Assembly: GCA_050248375.1 (NCBI GenBank) | Contig: JBFWSL010000036.1 | Coordinates: 1 to 18,544 of the forward strand | DNA length: 18,544 nt | DNA from: JAYZVT01 sp050248375 | Lineage (GTDB): Bacteria > Pseudomonadota > Alphaproteobacteria > Rhizobiales > Methyloligellaceae | Direction: 5' to 3' | Shown: piece by piece, positions 6,474 to 14,590 of the stretch | Layout of the letters: each line of letters begins with the position of its first letter | How positions within the stretch are numbered: position 1 is the first letter of the stretch | Translations under genes and position numbers: made by a program | The notes under the pieces: generated by a model | Databases searched by the model: none | Told to the model about the DNA's origin: nothing | What the model saw: the letters and a program-made list of their open reading frames with translations, nothing else

Positions 6474-7366
6474 TAGCCCTTTCCCCTTCCGTCGCTCAGT
6501 TTCTCCAGATAGCGGAACAGCTCCGTGTGGTCCGCGGGCGGACCCAGCTCTTCGGAGGCATCGTGCAGCAGTGCGCTGACCTGCTCCAGGGTCGGAGCCT
6601 TCACCTTGAGCGACCGCGCCAGGTCGCGCGCCATGCCCACGTCCTTGTCCATAAGGTTCAGCGCGAAGCCCGCGTCGAATGATTCCGAAAGGATGAAACG
6701 CTTGAGCTTGTTCTGGGTGGTGTTGTTCCAGCCCGTGGAGGCGTTGATGATGTCCGTCATCGCGTCCGGGTCGAGCCCGAAGGCGCGCGCGACCAGCACC
6801 GCCTCGCAGGTTGCCGCCAGCCCCGCCGACGACACATAGTTGTTGAGCGCCTTGATGGCGTGCCCGGCTCCGAGCGGCCCGGCGCGGAACACCTTGCCCA
6901 TCGAGGAGAGCAGACCCTCGACCTCGCCGATGCGCGCCGCGTCGCCGCCCGCCATGATGGCAAGGGTGCCGTCCCTGGCCTTGCCGACGCCGCCCGAGAC
7001 CGGCGCGTCGATCAGCGCGATGCCCCGCGCCTCCAGCTCCGCGCCCAGCTCGCGCGTGCCCATGGGCTCCGACGAGCTCATGTCGATCAGCGTACCGCCC
7101 TTCCCCATGCCTTGCGCGATGCCGCCCTCGCCCAGCACCGCCTCGCGCACGATCCTGCCGGTGGGCAGCATGGTGATGGCGACAGCGCAGGACGCGCCGA
7201 GCGCCTTCAGGTCCGTCGCGGCCGATACGCCCTCGATGCCCGTCACCCGCGCCAGCGCCTTCGGGTCGCGGTCGAAGGCGGCCACCCGATACCCGGCTTT
7301 CGCCAGGCTGTTCACCATGGGCGCGCCCATGCGTCCGATACCGGCGAAGCCCACCGGGACTGTCAT
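6473..7366 (-). CDS. NAD(P)-dependent beta-hydroxyacid dehydrogenase (3-hydroxyisobutyrate dehydrogenase family)
   Basis: The 297-residue product has the Rossmann motif GFAGIGRMGAPM (Gly9, Gly11, Gly14). The second strand ends in Asp32, which favours NAD. The family substrate motif DAPVSGGVGKARDGTL is at 120-134 and the catalytic lysine at Lys172 in AIKALNNY. These features define the HIBADH/tartronate-semialdehyde-reductase/GLYR family; the exact hydroxy-acid is not predictable. The frame is open 12 codons further upstream, but GGGAGGG lies just before the ATG at 7366, and the protein from there starts directly with the first strand. It is the first gene of a three-gene unit with the lactonase-like hydrolase and a membrane protein. 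Confidence 0.93.
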   Translation of the reverse strand: MTVPVGFAGIGRMGAPMVNSLAKAGYRVAAFDRDPKALARVTGIEGVSAATDLKALGASCAVAITMLPTGRIVREAVLGEGGIAQGMGKGGTLIDMSSSEPMGTRELGAELEARGIALIDAPVSGGVGKARDGTLAIMAGGDAARIGEVEGLLSSMGKVFRAGPLGAGHAIKALNNYVSSAGLAATCEAVLVARAFGLDPDAMTDIINASTGWNNTTQNKLKRFILSESFDAGFALNLMDKDVGMARDLARSLKVKAPTLEQVSALLHDASEELGPPADHTELFRYLEKLSDGRGKG

Positions 7367-7442
7367 GGATTTCCCTCCCTTTCGGCAGGCAGAGTAAGCC
7401 AAAGGAACGCCCCCGCAAGCCCCTGAATCCGGTCCCGGAATC

Positions 7443-7454
7443 GCTTTCGAAAGC
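7443..7454. promoter_or_regulatory. Perfect 12-bp palindrome GCTTTCGAAAGC, candidate operator
   Basis: A perfect palindrome lies in the 295-bp divergent region between the dehydrogenase and emrA, 28 bp upstream of a plausible -35 box for emrA. Its position would suit a regulator serving either side. No regulator gene is adjacent, and a 12-bp palindrome can occur by chance. Confidence 0.35.
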
Positions 7455-7481
7455 CTGCGTCAATTGTGCGGCATCCGCCGA

Positions 7482-7509
7482 TTGACTTGGCCCCGGCCCG
7501 TGATATGGA
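7482..7509 (+). promoter_or_regulatory. Candidate sigma-70-type promoter for emrAB
   Basis: TTGACT (7482-7487) and TATGGA (7504-7509) are separated by 16 bp. The -35 matches the consensus well and the -10 moderately. Transcription would start near 7516, giving a leader of about 146 nt before emrA. Confidence 0.5.
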
Positions 7510-7603
7510 AGCGGCCTCGCGTGGGTTTGCCGCAATTTCAGGCAGCTCCGGGAGCCCCGTGGGCCCCGGCAGCCACGCGCCGGAGCGCAAGGAGCGCCCA
7601 GCC

Positions 7604-7618
7604 GGGGAGGAAGTCCCC
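7604..7618 (+). promoter_or_regulatory. Hairpin over the ribosome site of the leader ORF
   Basis: GGGGA (7604-7608) and TCCCC (7614-7618) form a 5-bp stem with the loop GGAAG. The purine-rich strand GGGGAGGAAG is also the ribosome-binding sequence of the short ORF starting at 7622. The fold would therefore hide that site. Confidence 0.4.
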
Positions 7619-7621
7619 CCG

Positions 7622-7657
7622 ATGCCGATTTTGCAGAATTCCAAAGGATTGACGTGA
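7622..7657 (+). CDS. Possible 11-residue leader peptide upstream of emrA
   Basis: ATG at 7622 opens an 11-codon frame, MPILQNSKGLT, ending in TGA at 7655-7657, only 4 nt before the emrA ATG. AGGAAG lies 8 nt upstream of the ATG. The emrA start itself has only AAAGGA about 13 nt away, inside this short frame, so ribosomes finishing the leader could re-initiate at emrA. Leader peptides that control resistance or efflux genes are known elsewhere; whether this one is translated is unknown. It could be a chance ORF. Confidence 0.4.
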   Translation: MPILQNSKGLT

Positions 7658-7661
7658 CGCG

Positions 7662-8720
7662 ATGAACGCCAAGACACGCGATGCCACCACTATTAACCCC
7701 GACCCGCCGCGCAAGCGGTCCTTCTTGGTGCGGATCCGCATCCCCTTGCTGCTGCTCACCATCGGAGCCCTCGTCTTCGGCGGCTACCTGTACTGGCAGC
7801 ACACCCAGGACTACCCGTCCACCAACGACGCCTATGTCAGCGCCCATGTCGTGCACGTGACGCCGCAGGTGGCCGGTCCGGTGGTCAAGACCTATGTCAG
7901 GAACAACGAGCTGGTGCGCGCCGGCGACCCTCTGGTCGACATCGACCCCGCCCCCTACGACATCGCGCTGAAGAGCGCCTCGGCCCAGTTCGACCAGGCC
8001 GTGGACGCCGCCGGCAAGCTCGCCGACAAGGTCTCCGCCGCCGCCGCCAGGGTTGCCGACAAGCGCGCCGCGCTCGATACGGCACGCAAGAACTTCGACC
8101 AGGCCAAGAGCGAAGTGCAGGCCGGCACCTCCCCCCAGCAGAAATTCGACGAGGCCGCCGCCGCCCTCTACAAGGCCGAGCAGGAATTCAGCGACGCCCA
8201 GGGCGAGCTGTCCAAGGCGCAGGAGGACATCGGCAAGGGTCCCCAGCGCGGCCAGCTCCGCCTCACCGCCGCCGCGTTGCAGAAGGCCGAGCTCGACCGC
8301 ACCAACACCAGCATCGCCGCCCCCGTGGGCGGCTGGGTCTCCGGCCTCGACCTGCGCCAGGGCGCAATGGCCCAGCCGGGCCGCCCGCTCGTCACCATCG
8401 TCGAGAACGGCGCCTGGTGGGTGGACGCCAACTTCAAGGAGACCGACCTCACCCGCATCCGCCCCGGCCAGAAGGCGACCATCAGGATCGACATGTATCC
8501 GGGACTGATGCTCGAGGGCGTCGTGGACAGCATCAGCGCCGGGTCGGGCGCGGTGTTCTCACTGCTGCCGCCGGAGAACGCCACCGGCAACTGGGTGAAG
8601 GTGACCCAGCGCTTCACCGTCCGCGTCTCCATCCCCAAGCCGCCGGTGGACCGTGACCGTCCGCTGCGTGTCGGCGCCAGCGCCCTGGTCACCGTGGACA
8701 CGACGGAAACCGCGAAGTGA
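7662..8720 (+). CDS. emrA: HlyD/EmrA-family periplasmic adaptor subunit of an efflux pump
   Basis: The 352-residue adaptor has a basic cytoplasmic tail and one membrane anchor (about 24-45). The lipoyl-like half motif begins with the typical STNDAYVSAHVVHVTPQVAGPV (about 53-74). A long alpha-helical hairpin rich in Ala, Lys and Glu follows (about 100-205), then the second lipoyl half (TSIAAPVGGWVSGLDLRQG) and a beta-barrel region with KETDLTRIRPGQKA. These features define the EmrA/VceA/HlyD_D23 adaptor type that links an inner-membrane MFS exporter to an outer-membrane channel. No TolC-like gene is in the window. The stop overlaps the GTG start of the exporter gene. Substrate range is unknown; the symbol is by family similarity. 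Confidence 0.92.
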   Translation: MNAKTRDATTINPDPPRKRSFLVRIRIPLLLLTIGALVFGGYLYWQHTQDYPSTNDAYVSAHVVHVTPQVAGPVVKTYVRNNELVRAGDPLVDIDPAPYDIALKSASAQFDQAVDAAGKLADKVSAAAARVADKRAALDTARKNFDQAKSEVQAGTSPQQKFDEAAAALYKAEQEFSDAQGELSKAQEDIGKGPQRGQLRLTAAALQKAELDRTNTSIAAPVGGWVSGLDLRQGAMAQPGRPLVTIVENGAWWVDANFKETDLTRIRPGQKATIRIDMYPGLMLEGVVDSISAGSGAVFSLLPPENATGNWVKVTQRFTVRVSIPKPPVDRDRPLRVGASALVTVDTTETAK

Positions 8721-10255
8721 GCGTTCTCTCCGCGCCCGCGAAGGACGAGACGGCCCCCATCCCCGTCGCCCTCGTGGTGGCGGTGGTGATGACCGCCATC
8801 CTCGACATCCTGGACATCACCATCGTGAACGTGGCCATGCCCCACATGCTGGGCGCGTTCGGCGCGACCCCGGACCAGATCACCTGGGTGCTGACCTCCT
8901 ACCTGATCGCCACCGCCATCGTCATGCCGCTGACCGGCTATCTGTCCAGCCTGCTGGGACGCCGCCGGCTGCTCATGTACGCCATCTCCGGGTTCATCGT
9001 CTCCTCGGCCCTGTGCGGCACGGCCCAGAACCTGGAATCGATGGTCATCTTCCGCCTGATGCAGGGCGCCTGCGGCGCGGTGCTCATCCCGCTGGCCCAG
9101 GCCATCCTGTTCGATGCCTTCCCCTCCAACCAGCGCGGCCAGGCCATGGCCGTCTTCGGCCTCGGCGTCATGGTGGCGCCGGTCATGGGCCCGCCCTTCG
9201 GCGGCTGGCTCACCGAGACACTGGGCTGGCGTTCCGTCTTCTACATCAACGTTCCGCTCGGCCTCATCGCCCTGCTGCTCGCCCTCGGCCAGTTGCCGCG
9301 CCGCGAGATCCGGCCGCTGCGCACCGACTGGACCGGACTGCTGCTCATGGCCCTCGCCATAGGCTCGCTGCAGTTCGTGCTCGATCAGGGCCAGTCGCTC
9401 GACTGGTTCTCGTCCCACTGGATACAGGTCTTCGCCATCACCTCGACCGTCGCCGGCGCCGTGTTTCTCATCCGCGGCTGGGGCTACGCCGGCAACATCG
9501 TCGACCTCGGCCTGTTCCGGGACCGCAATTTCGCCGCCGCCACCCTCGTCATCTTCGCCTTCGGCATCGGCATGTTCGGCACCATCGCCCTGCTGCCGCT
9601 TCTCACCCAGAAGCTGATGGGCTATCCGGCCGATACCGCGGGCCTGCTGTTCATGCCCCGCGCCATCGCCAGCGCCATCACCCTCGCCATCACGGGCGGC
9701 GTGCTGGTGAAGCTCATCGACGCCCGTTACCTGGTCGCCACCGGCCTGTTCATGGCGGGCATCGGCACCTTCTTCATGGCCAACTACAGCCTGGACGTGG
9801 ATGCCTGGGCGCTGATCTGGCCCGGCATCGTCATCGGCGTCGGCATGGGGCTGTTCTTCGTGCCGCTTACCACCATCGCCTTCGACACCATCCCCCAAGG
9901 CAAGAGCGACGAGGCCGCCGGCCTGTTCTCGGTGCTGCGCTCCATCGGCGCCTCCACCGGCATCGCCATCGTCGGCTGGCTGCTTGTGCGCCAGAGCCAT
10001 GTGCACTGGCAGGAGCTGACCTCCCATGCCTCTCCGTCGAACCCGGCCGTCTACCGCTACCTCGACAAGGTTGGCATGACGATCAACGACCCTGGGGCCG
10101 CGTCCCTGCTGGCGCGCGAAATCTCCCGGCAGGCGCAGATGCTCGCCTTCGTGGATATGTTCTGGTTCCTCGGCTGGGCCACCCTGGGAGTGCTCGCCTT
10201 CATGCTGCTCATGAAGAAGCCGGTCAATATCGGCAGGGACGTGCACGCCCACTAG
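8717..10255 (+). CDS. emrB: DHA2-family MFS exporter (EmrB-like), partner of the adaptor
   Basis: The 512-residue protein has about 14 hydrophobic helices as in the DHA2 (14-TMS) drug:H+ antiporters. It shows the family motif LDITIVNVAMP (32-42) in helix 1, motif A GYLSSLLGRRR (74-84) in the loop after helix 2, and a motif-C-like GVMVAPVMGPPFGGWL in helix 5. A large external loop precedes the last helix. The start is GTG at 8717, in a 4-nt GTGA overlap with the adaptor stop, so the pair is coupled. EmrB-type pumps export hydrophobic drugs, uncouplers or bile salts in other bacteria; the substrate here is not known. Four palindromic repeats follow the stop. Confidence 0.93.
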   Translation: MSVLSAPAKDETAPIPVALVVAVVMTAILDILDITIVNVAMPHMLGAFGATPDQITWVLTSYLIATAIVMPLTGYLSSLLGRRRLLMYAISGFIVSSALCGTAQNLESMVIFRLMQGACGAVLIPLAQAILFDAFPSNQRGQAMAVFGLGVMVAPVMGPPFGGWLTETLGWRSVFYINVPLGLIALLLALGQLPRREIRPLRTDWTGLLLMALAIGSLQFVLDQGQSLDWFSSHWIQVFAITSTVAGAVFLIRGWGYAGNIVDLGLFRDRNFAAATLVIFAFGIGMFGTIALLPLLTQKLMGYPADTAGLLFMPRAIASAITLAITGGVLVKLIDARYLVATGLFMAGIGTFFMANYSLDVDAWALIWPGIVIGVGMGLFFVPLTTIAFDTIPQGKSDEAAGLFSVLRSIGASTGIAIVGWLLVRQSHVHWQELTSHASPSNPAVYRYLDKVGMTINDPGAASLLAREISRQAQMLAFVDMFWFLGWATLGVLAFMLLMKKPVNIGRDVHAH

Positions 10256-10272
10256 GAGATTGTGAGCAATCC

Positions 10273-10298
10273 GGACCCCTGCTTTCGCGGGGGTTTCG
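10273..10298 (+). repeat. Palindromic repeat unit 1
   Basis: The unit reads GGACCCCTGC then TTTCGCGGGGGTTTCG: an imperfect hairpin ending in GTTTCG. It has the same layout as unit 3 and is opposite in orientation to units 2 and 4. Confidence 0.75.
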
Positions 10299-10313
10299 AT
10301 TCTTTTACGCTCT

Positions 10314-10340
10314 CGAAACCCCGGCGAAGGCCGGGGTCCA
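10314..10340 (-). repeat. Palindromic repeat unit 2 (inverted)
   Basis: The unit reads CGAAACCCCGGC then GAAGGCCGGGGTCCA, with a strong CCCCGGC/GCCGGGG stem. On the minus strand it matches the TGGACCCC...GGGGTTTCG layout of units 1 and 3. Confidence 0.85.
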
Positions 10341-10371
10341 GCGGAATGCGCCGTAAGAGTTCGGAGCGGCA

Positions 10372-10399
10372 TGGACCCCGGGCCAAGCCCGGGGTTTCG
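10372..10399 (+). repeat. Palindromic repeat unit 3
   Basis: The unit reads TGGACCCCGGG then CCAAGCCCGGGGTTTCG, with a CCCCGGG/CCCGGGG stem and the same TGGA and TTTCG ends as the other units. Confidence 0.85.
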
Positions 10400-10417
10400 C
10401 CAGACTGTGAGAGAACA

Positions 10418-10444
10418 CGAAACCCCGGCGAAGGCCGAAGTCCA
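10418..10444 (-). repeat. Palindromic repeat unit 4 (inverted, decayed)
   Basis: The unit reads CGAAACCCCGGCGAAGGCC then GAAGTCCA. Its first 19 bases are identical to unit 2, but GGGG in the closing arm is changed to GAAG, which weakens the hairpin. Confidence 0.8.
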
Positions 10445-10538
10445 ACCGCCATTCACGCGCCCACGCCCCTTGCATGCCGCCGCCGCCGTGCTATGCACAT
10501 CAGGCCTTCCCGGTTTCTGGAACCGAACGTCCCGCCAA

Positions 10539-11456
10539 ATGGAACTTCTCTGGATCCCCATCAGCATCGGCGCTGCCCTGATGCAGTCCGTCCGGACCGC
10601 GGCGCAGAAGAATTTCAATCAGCGGCACTCGACCATGGTGACCACCTACGTGCGCTCGCTGTTCGGCCTGCCGCCGATGATCCTGTTCCTCTGGGCTGTC
10701 AGCGTGCTCACCAGCGGCGAGCAACCGCATTTCAGCACAGCCTTTTTGTTGCACTCGGCTGGCGCGTCGATTTCACAGGTATTGGCCACCTATCTGCTGA
10801 TCCGCCTGTTCACGCTGCGGAATTTCGCCATCGGCACCACGCTGACCAAGACCGACGTGATGATCACCGCTCTCATCGGATCGGCGTTCTTCGCTGAAAG
10901 CATTGATGGATTGGGATGGGTGGCGATCCTGTTCACCGTCGTGGGCGTGATCCTGATCTCGGTGGCCCGCACCGGCGTCGATGCGCTCACCGCCGGCCGC
11001 AGCGGCATTTTCGCCGCCCTGGTGTCGAAGCCCACCCGGATCGGCCTCGCCACCGGCGCCGCCTTCGCCCTCTCCTACCTGTTCCTGCGCCAGGCGAGCA
11101 TCTCCCTCGGCGAGGCCCATTTCCTCGTGCGCGCCGGCTGGACCGCCGTCGCGGTCACCGTCCTGCAGGTGGTGCTGCTCGGCATCTGGCTGGTGGTGCG
11201 CGAGCCGAAGGGCCTGCGCTCCATGTTCCCCGACTGGCGCATGTGCACCTTCATCGGCATCACCAGCGCGCTCGGTTCCATCGGCTGGTTCACCGCCATG
11301 ACCATTCAGAACGCCTCCTATGTGAAGGCGGTTGGCCAGGTGGAGACCATCTTCTCCCTCGCCATCTCCTGCCTCTATTTCAAGGAGAAGTTCAACGCCG
11401 CCGAGCTCATCGGCATCGCGGTGATCGTGGCCGGGGTGCTGCTGTTCCTGCTGTAG
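10539..11456 (+). CDS. DMT-superfamily (EamA-type) transporter
   Basis: The 305-residue product has about ten hydrophobic helices arranged as two EamA repeats (about 5-145 and 160-305). The repeat ends carry the typical GWVAILFTVVGVILIS and ELIGIAVIVAGVLLFLL helices, preceded by FFAES and YFKEKF, which match the conserved helix-9 (F/L)xE motif. Such proteins export or exchange small metabolites such as amino acids; the substrate is unknown. The frame is open upstream through the repeat region to 10371, but that part encodes repeat DNA, so the ATG at 10539 was chosen. The ribosome site is weak. It follows emrAB on the same strand after 283 bp. Confidence 0.88.
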   Translation: MELLWIPISIGAALMQSVRTAAQKNFNQRHSTMVTTYVRSLFGLPPMILFLWAVSVLTSGEQPHFSTAFLLHSAGASISQVLATYLLIRLFTLRNFAIGTTLTKTDVMITALIGSAFFAESIDGLGWVAILFTVVGVILISVARTGVDALTAGRSGIFAALVSKPTRIGLATGAAFALSYLFLRQASISLGEAHFLVRAGWTAVAVTVLQVVLLGIWLVVREPKGLRSMFPDWRMCTFIGITSALGSIGWFTAMTIQNASYVKAVGQVETIFSLAISCLYFKEKFNAAELIGIAVIVAGVLLFLL

Positions 11457-11508
11457 ATCAAGGATTTTCCGCCGGGAACAGCCATATTCCGGGAACCTTT
11501 CACATCCA

Positions 11509-11526
11509 TGCCACTTTTCAGTGGCA
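11509..11526 (+). other. Perfect 7-bp hairpin with TTTC loop
   Basis: TGCCACT (11509-11515) pairs with AGTGGCA (11520-11526). It lies 52 nt after the transporter stop and 31 nt before the exported protein gene. No T-tract follows, so it may be a weak terminator or a leader hairpin. Confidence 0.45.
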
Positions 11527-11557
11527 GCACCTCTCCCAAGGAGCAAGGAGAACGCCC

Positions 11558-11995
11558 ATGAAAACCCTGGCAGTCACTCTCGGCGCCGCCGCCTTCGCCG
11601 CCGCCGGCCTTTTCGCGGCCCTTCCGGCAGGCGCCGCGGACGTCCCCGCCCACTACCCGCCGGCCGGAGGCAACTGGAAGCCGGCCGCCACCTATGAGTG
11701 CTTCGCCGTTTTCGCCAGAAAGCGCGACGGCTATGGCGAGCAGATCACCCGCTACGGCCCCGAGGCGGTCAGCGAGATCGGCGATCTGCGCTATCCCGAC
11801 GGCCGCAGGCTGAACAACCGCGTTCGTTCCGTGCGTACCGGACAGGGCGCCTGGCTCGAGCTCTATAACGGCCGCGACTTCCGCCGCGTGATCCATCGCG
11901 TCGGGCCGGGCTCGGTGGTCAATCTGGTCCTGCCCAGCACCGACAGCTATCGCCTGAGCTGCGAGCCGCCCGTGATTCAGACCCGGGCCTGGTAA
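11558..11995 (+). CDS. Small exported protein, possibly beta/gamma-crystallin-like
   Basis: The 145-residue product begins with a clear Sec signal peptide (MKTLAVTLGAAAFAAAGLFA..., likely cleaved after the AGA near 24-26). The mature part of about 119 residues contains two Cys (YECFAV and LSCEPP), which could form a disulfide. The segment NNRVRSVRTGQGAWLELYNG and the following RDFRRVIHRVGPGS resemble the Greek-key motif of beta/gamma-crystallin domains. This similarity is by eye and needs a profile search. AAGGAG stands 7 nt before the ATG. I know no function; no enzyme motif is visible. It stands alone between a transporter and the convergent purA. Confidence 0.78.
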   Translation: MKTLAVTLGAAAFAAAGLFAALPAGAADVPAHYPPAGGNWKPAATYECFAVFARKRDGYGEQITRYGPEAVSEIGDLRYPDGRRLNNRVRSVRTGQGAWLELYNGRDFRRVIHRVGPGSVVNLVLPSTDSYRLSCEPPVIQTRAW

Positions 11996-12021
11996 GGCGG
12001 CCTGACAGGGGTTTCGCGCCC

Positions 12022-12047
12022 GCGTGAAGCCGCCCGCGAAGCGCGGG
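12022..12047. repeat. Hairpin repeat, copy 1 (between exported protein and purA); likely bidirectional terminator
   Basis: GCGTGAAGC is followed by CGCCCGCGAAGCGCGGG, with a stem of CCCGCG (12033-12038) and CGCGGG (12042-12047). It lies between convergent genes, ending 7 nt before the purA stop codon. A near copy is at 13447-13473 on the other side of purA. Confidence 0.65.
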
Positions 12048-12053
12048 TGCGTG

Positions 12054-13346
<1,293 letters not shown>

Positions 13347-13384
13347 TGATCCGATTCCCTTGCTGTTCCTGCCCCGGACAAACT

Positions 13385-13413
13385 TACGGCCCCGCGCTGA
13401 ACCCGGGGCCGTA
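13385..13413 (-). promoter_or_regulatory. 9-bp hairpin in the purA leader
   Basis: TACGGCCCC and GGGGCCGTA form a perfect 9-bp stem with an 11-nt loop, 39 nt upstream of the purA ATG. On the minus strand TATAAA lies just upstream (13423-13418) and could be a -10 box, although I find no good -35. If so, the mRNA would begin at or inside this hairpin, which could stabilise the message or regulate it. Confidence 0.45.
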
Positions 13414-13446
13414 GGCATTTATAGCGCGCTCCTCCCGCCGGTGCGA

Positions 13447-13473
13447 GCGTGAAACTCGCCCGCGCAGCGCGGG
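13447..13473. repeat. Hairpin repeat, copy 2 (between purA and the second EamA gene)
   Basis: GCGTGAAACT is followed by CGCCCGCGCAGCGCGGG, differing from copy 1 at 12022-12047 only by ACT/GC and one loop base. The stem is CCCGCG (13459-13464) with CGCGGG (13468-13473). It stands in the divergent promoter region, so here it is not a simple terminator. Confidence 0.65.
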
Positions 13474-13566
13474 GCTGCCATGTGGGGGTAATCGCTTTAC
13501 GCTCGCCTGCGGAGAGCCTAACAAGGGCCTCCCTCCAGCCTGAACCGACTGCCGACCGAAAGCCCC

Positions 13567-14505
13567 ATGCTCCGCAGCCTGATGACCGCCCTCTATTCGA
13601 AAGCGTGGCTGCTGCTCACGCTGACGGCCCTGTTCTGGGCGGGCAATTTCGTCATCGGCCGCGGCGTGCACGAGCTGGTGCCGCCCATCGCCCTGGCCTG
13701 GTGCCGCTGGGCGCTGGCCACCGCCATCGTCATGCCTTTCGCCCTGCCGCATGTCCGGCGCGACTGGCCGGAGATACGCAGGGGCCTGCCCGAGCTTCTG
13801 TTCCTCGGCACCATCGGCGTGGCGAGTTTCAACACCCTGAGCTATCTCGGCCTCAACCACACCACCGCCCTGAACGCGCTGGTTCTGCAATCGAGCGGGC
13901 CGGTGCTGATCGCGCTGACCTGCTTCATGCTGTTCCGCGACCCGCTAGGCCCACGGCAGATTCTCGGCATCGCCATTTCCCTGACCGGCGTCCTCAGCGT
14001 CATCCTCAACAGCCATCCCGAGGCGCTGACGGAACTGCGGTTCAACCGTGGCGACCTGCTGGTGTTCCTCGCCCTCGTCTTCTGGGGCTTCTACACCGCC
14101 TGCCTGCGCTACCGGCCGAAGATCCACTGGCTGAGCTTCATCGCCACCACTTTCGCCATCGGCACCCTGGTGATCACGCCCCTGTTCATCTGGGAACAGA
14201 CGGCTTACCGGCAGATCAGCTTCGATCCGCCGACCCTGGCGTCCATCCTGTACGTGGCGATCTTTCCGAGCATCCTCGCCTACATCTTTTTCAATCGGGG
14301 GGTCGAGCGTGTCGGTGGCGCAACCGCCGGCATCTTCCTGCAGATGGTGCCCGTGTTCGGTTCCGGCATGGCTATCGTCTTTCTGGGCGAGCAGGTGCAA
14401 CTCTACCACGTCATCGGATTCACCCTTGTCATCCTGGGGGTCACGCTTGCCACTCGCGGCGCGCGGCGCATCGGCATGCGCAGCGCCGGGATGCGCAGGG
14501 ACTAG
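13567..14505 (+). CDS. DMT-superfamily (EamA-type) transporter
   Basis: The 312-residue product has ten hydrophobic helices in two EamA repeats. The first opens with LTALFWAGNFVIGR (about 19-32), typical of helix 1, and includes WCRWALA and SFNTLSYLGLNHTTALNALVLQ. The second includes FPSILAYIFFNRGVERVGGATAGIF and ends with FLGEQVQLYHVIGFTLVILGV, the conserved helix-9/10 motif. It is unlike the other EamA protein in this window in detail, so not a recent duplicate. The substrate is unknown. The ATG has no strong ribosome site; the ATG at 13582 is an alternative start. It is divergent from purA and reads towards serA. Confidence 0.9.
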   Translation: MLRSLMTALYSKAWLLLTLTALFWAGNFVIGRGVHELVPPIALAWCRWALATAIVMPFALPHVRRDWPEIRRGLPELLFLGTIGVASFNTLSYLGLNHTTALNALVLQSSGPVLIALTCFMLFRDPLGPRQILGIAISLTGVLSVILNSHPEALTELRFNRGDLLVFLALVFWGFYTACLRYRPKIHWLSFIATTFAIGTLVITPLFIWEQTAYRQISFDPPTLASILYVAIFPSILAYIFFNRGVERVGGATAGIFLQMVPVFGSGMAIVFLGEQVQLYHVIGFTLVILGVTLATRGARRIGMRSAGMRRD

Positions 14506-14551
14506 CCGTCCCGGGAACCGAAAGTCTCCACTGGCGTTACCTCCCCAGACA

Positions 14552-14569
14552 GCCGGAGAGGACTCCGGC
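14552..14569 (+). terminator. Probable weak terminator after the EamA transporter
   Basis: GCCGGAG (14552-14558) and CTCCGGC (14563-14569) form a perfect 7-bp stem with an AGGA loop, followed by ATTTCT. It lies 46 nt after the transporter stop and 21 nt before the next start. The short T-run suggests partial termination. Confidence 0.5.
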
Positions 14570-14590
14570 ATTTCTCCGACGGGAGCACCC

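Noticed and set aside
10273..10444. Possible CRISPR array
   Set aside because: The repeats alternate in orientation, are themselves palindromic across their whole length, and the spacings are unequal; no cas genes are present.
8168..10618. An 816-codon open frame on the minus strand opposite emrA/emrB
   Set aside because: Its product is rich in His, Arg, Gly, Asp and Glu with no recognisable domain, the usual antisense frame of a GC-rich gene. The plus strand encodes well-conserved EmrA and EmrB motifs over the same bases.
13347..13418. 24-codon upstream extension of purA
   Set aside because: It crosses the leader hairpin, has no family similarity, and MANVVVVGAQWG is the normal PurA start.
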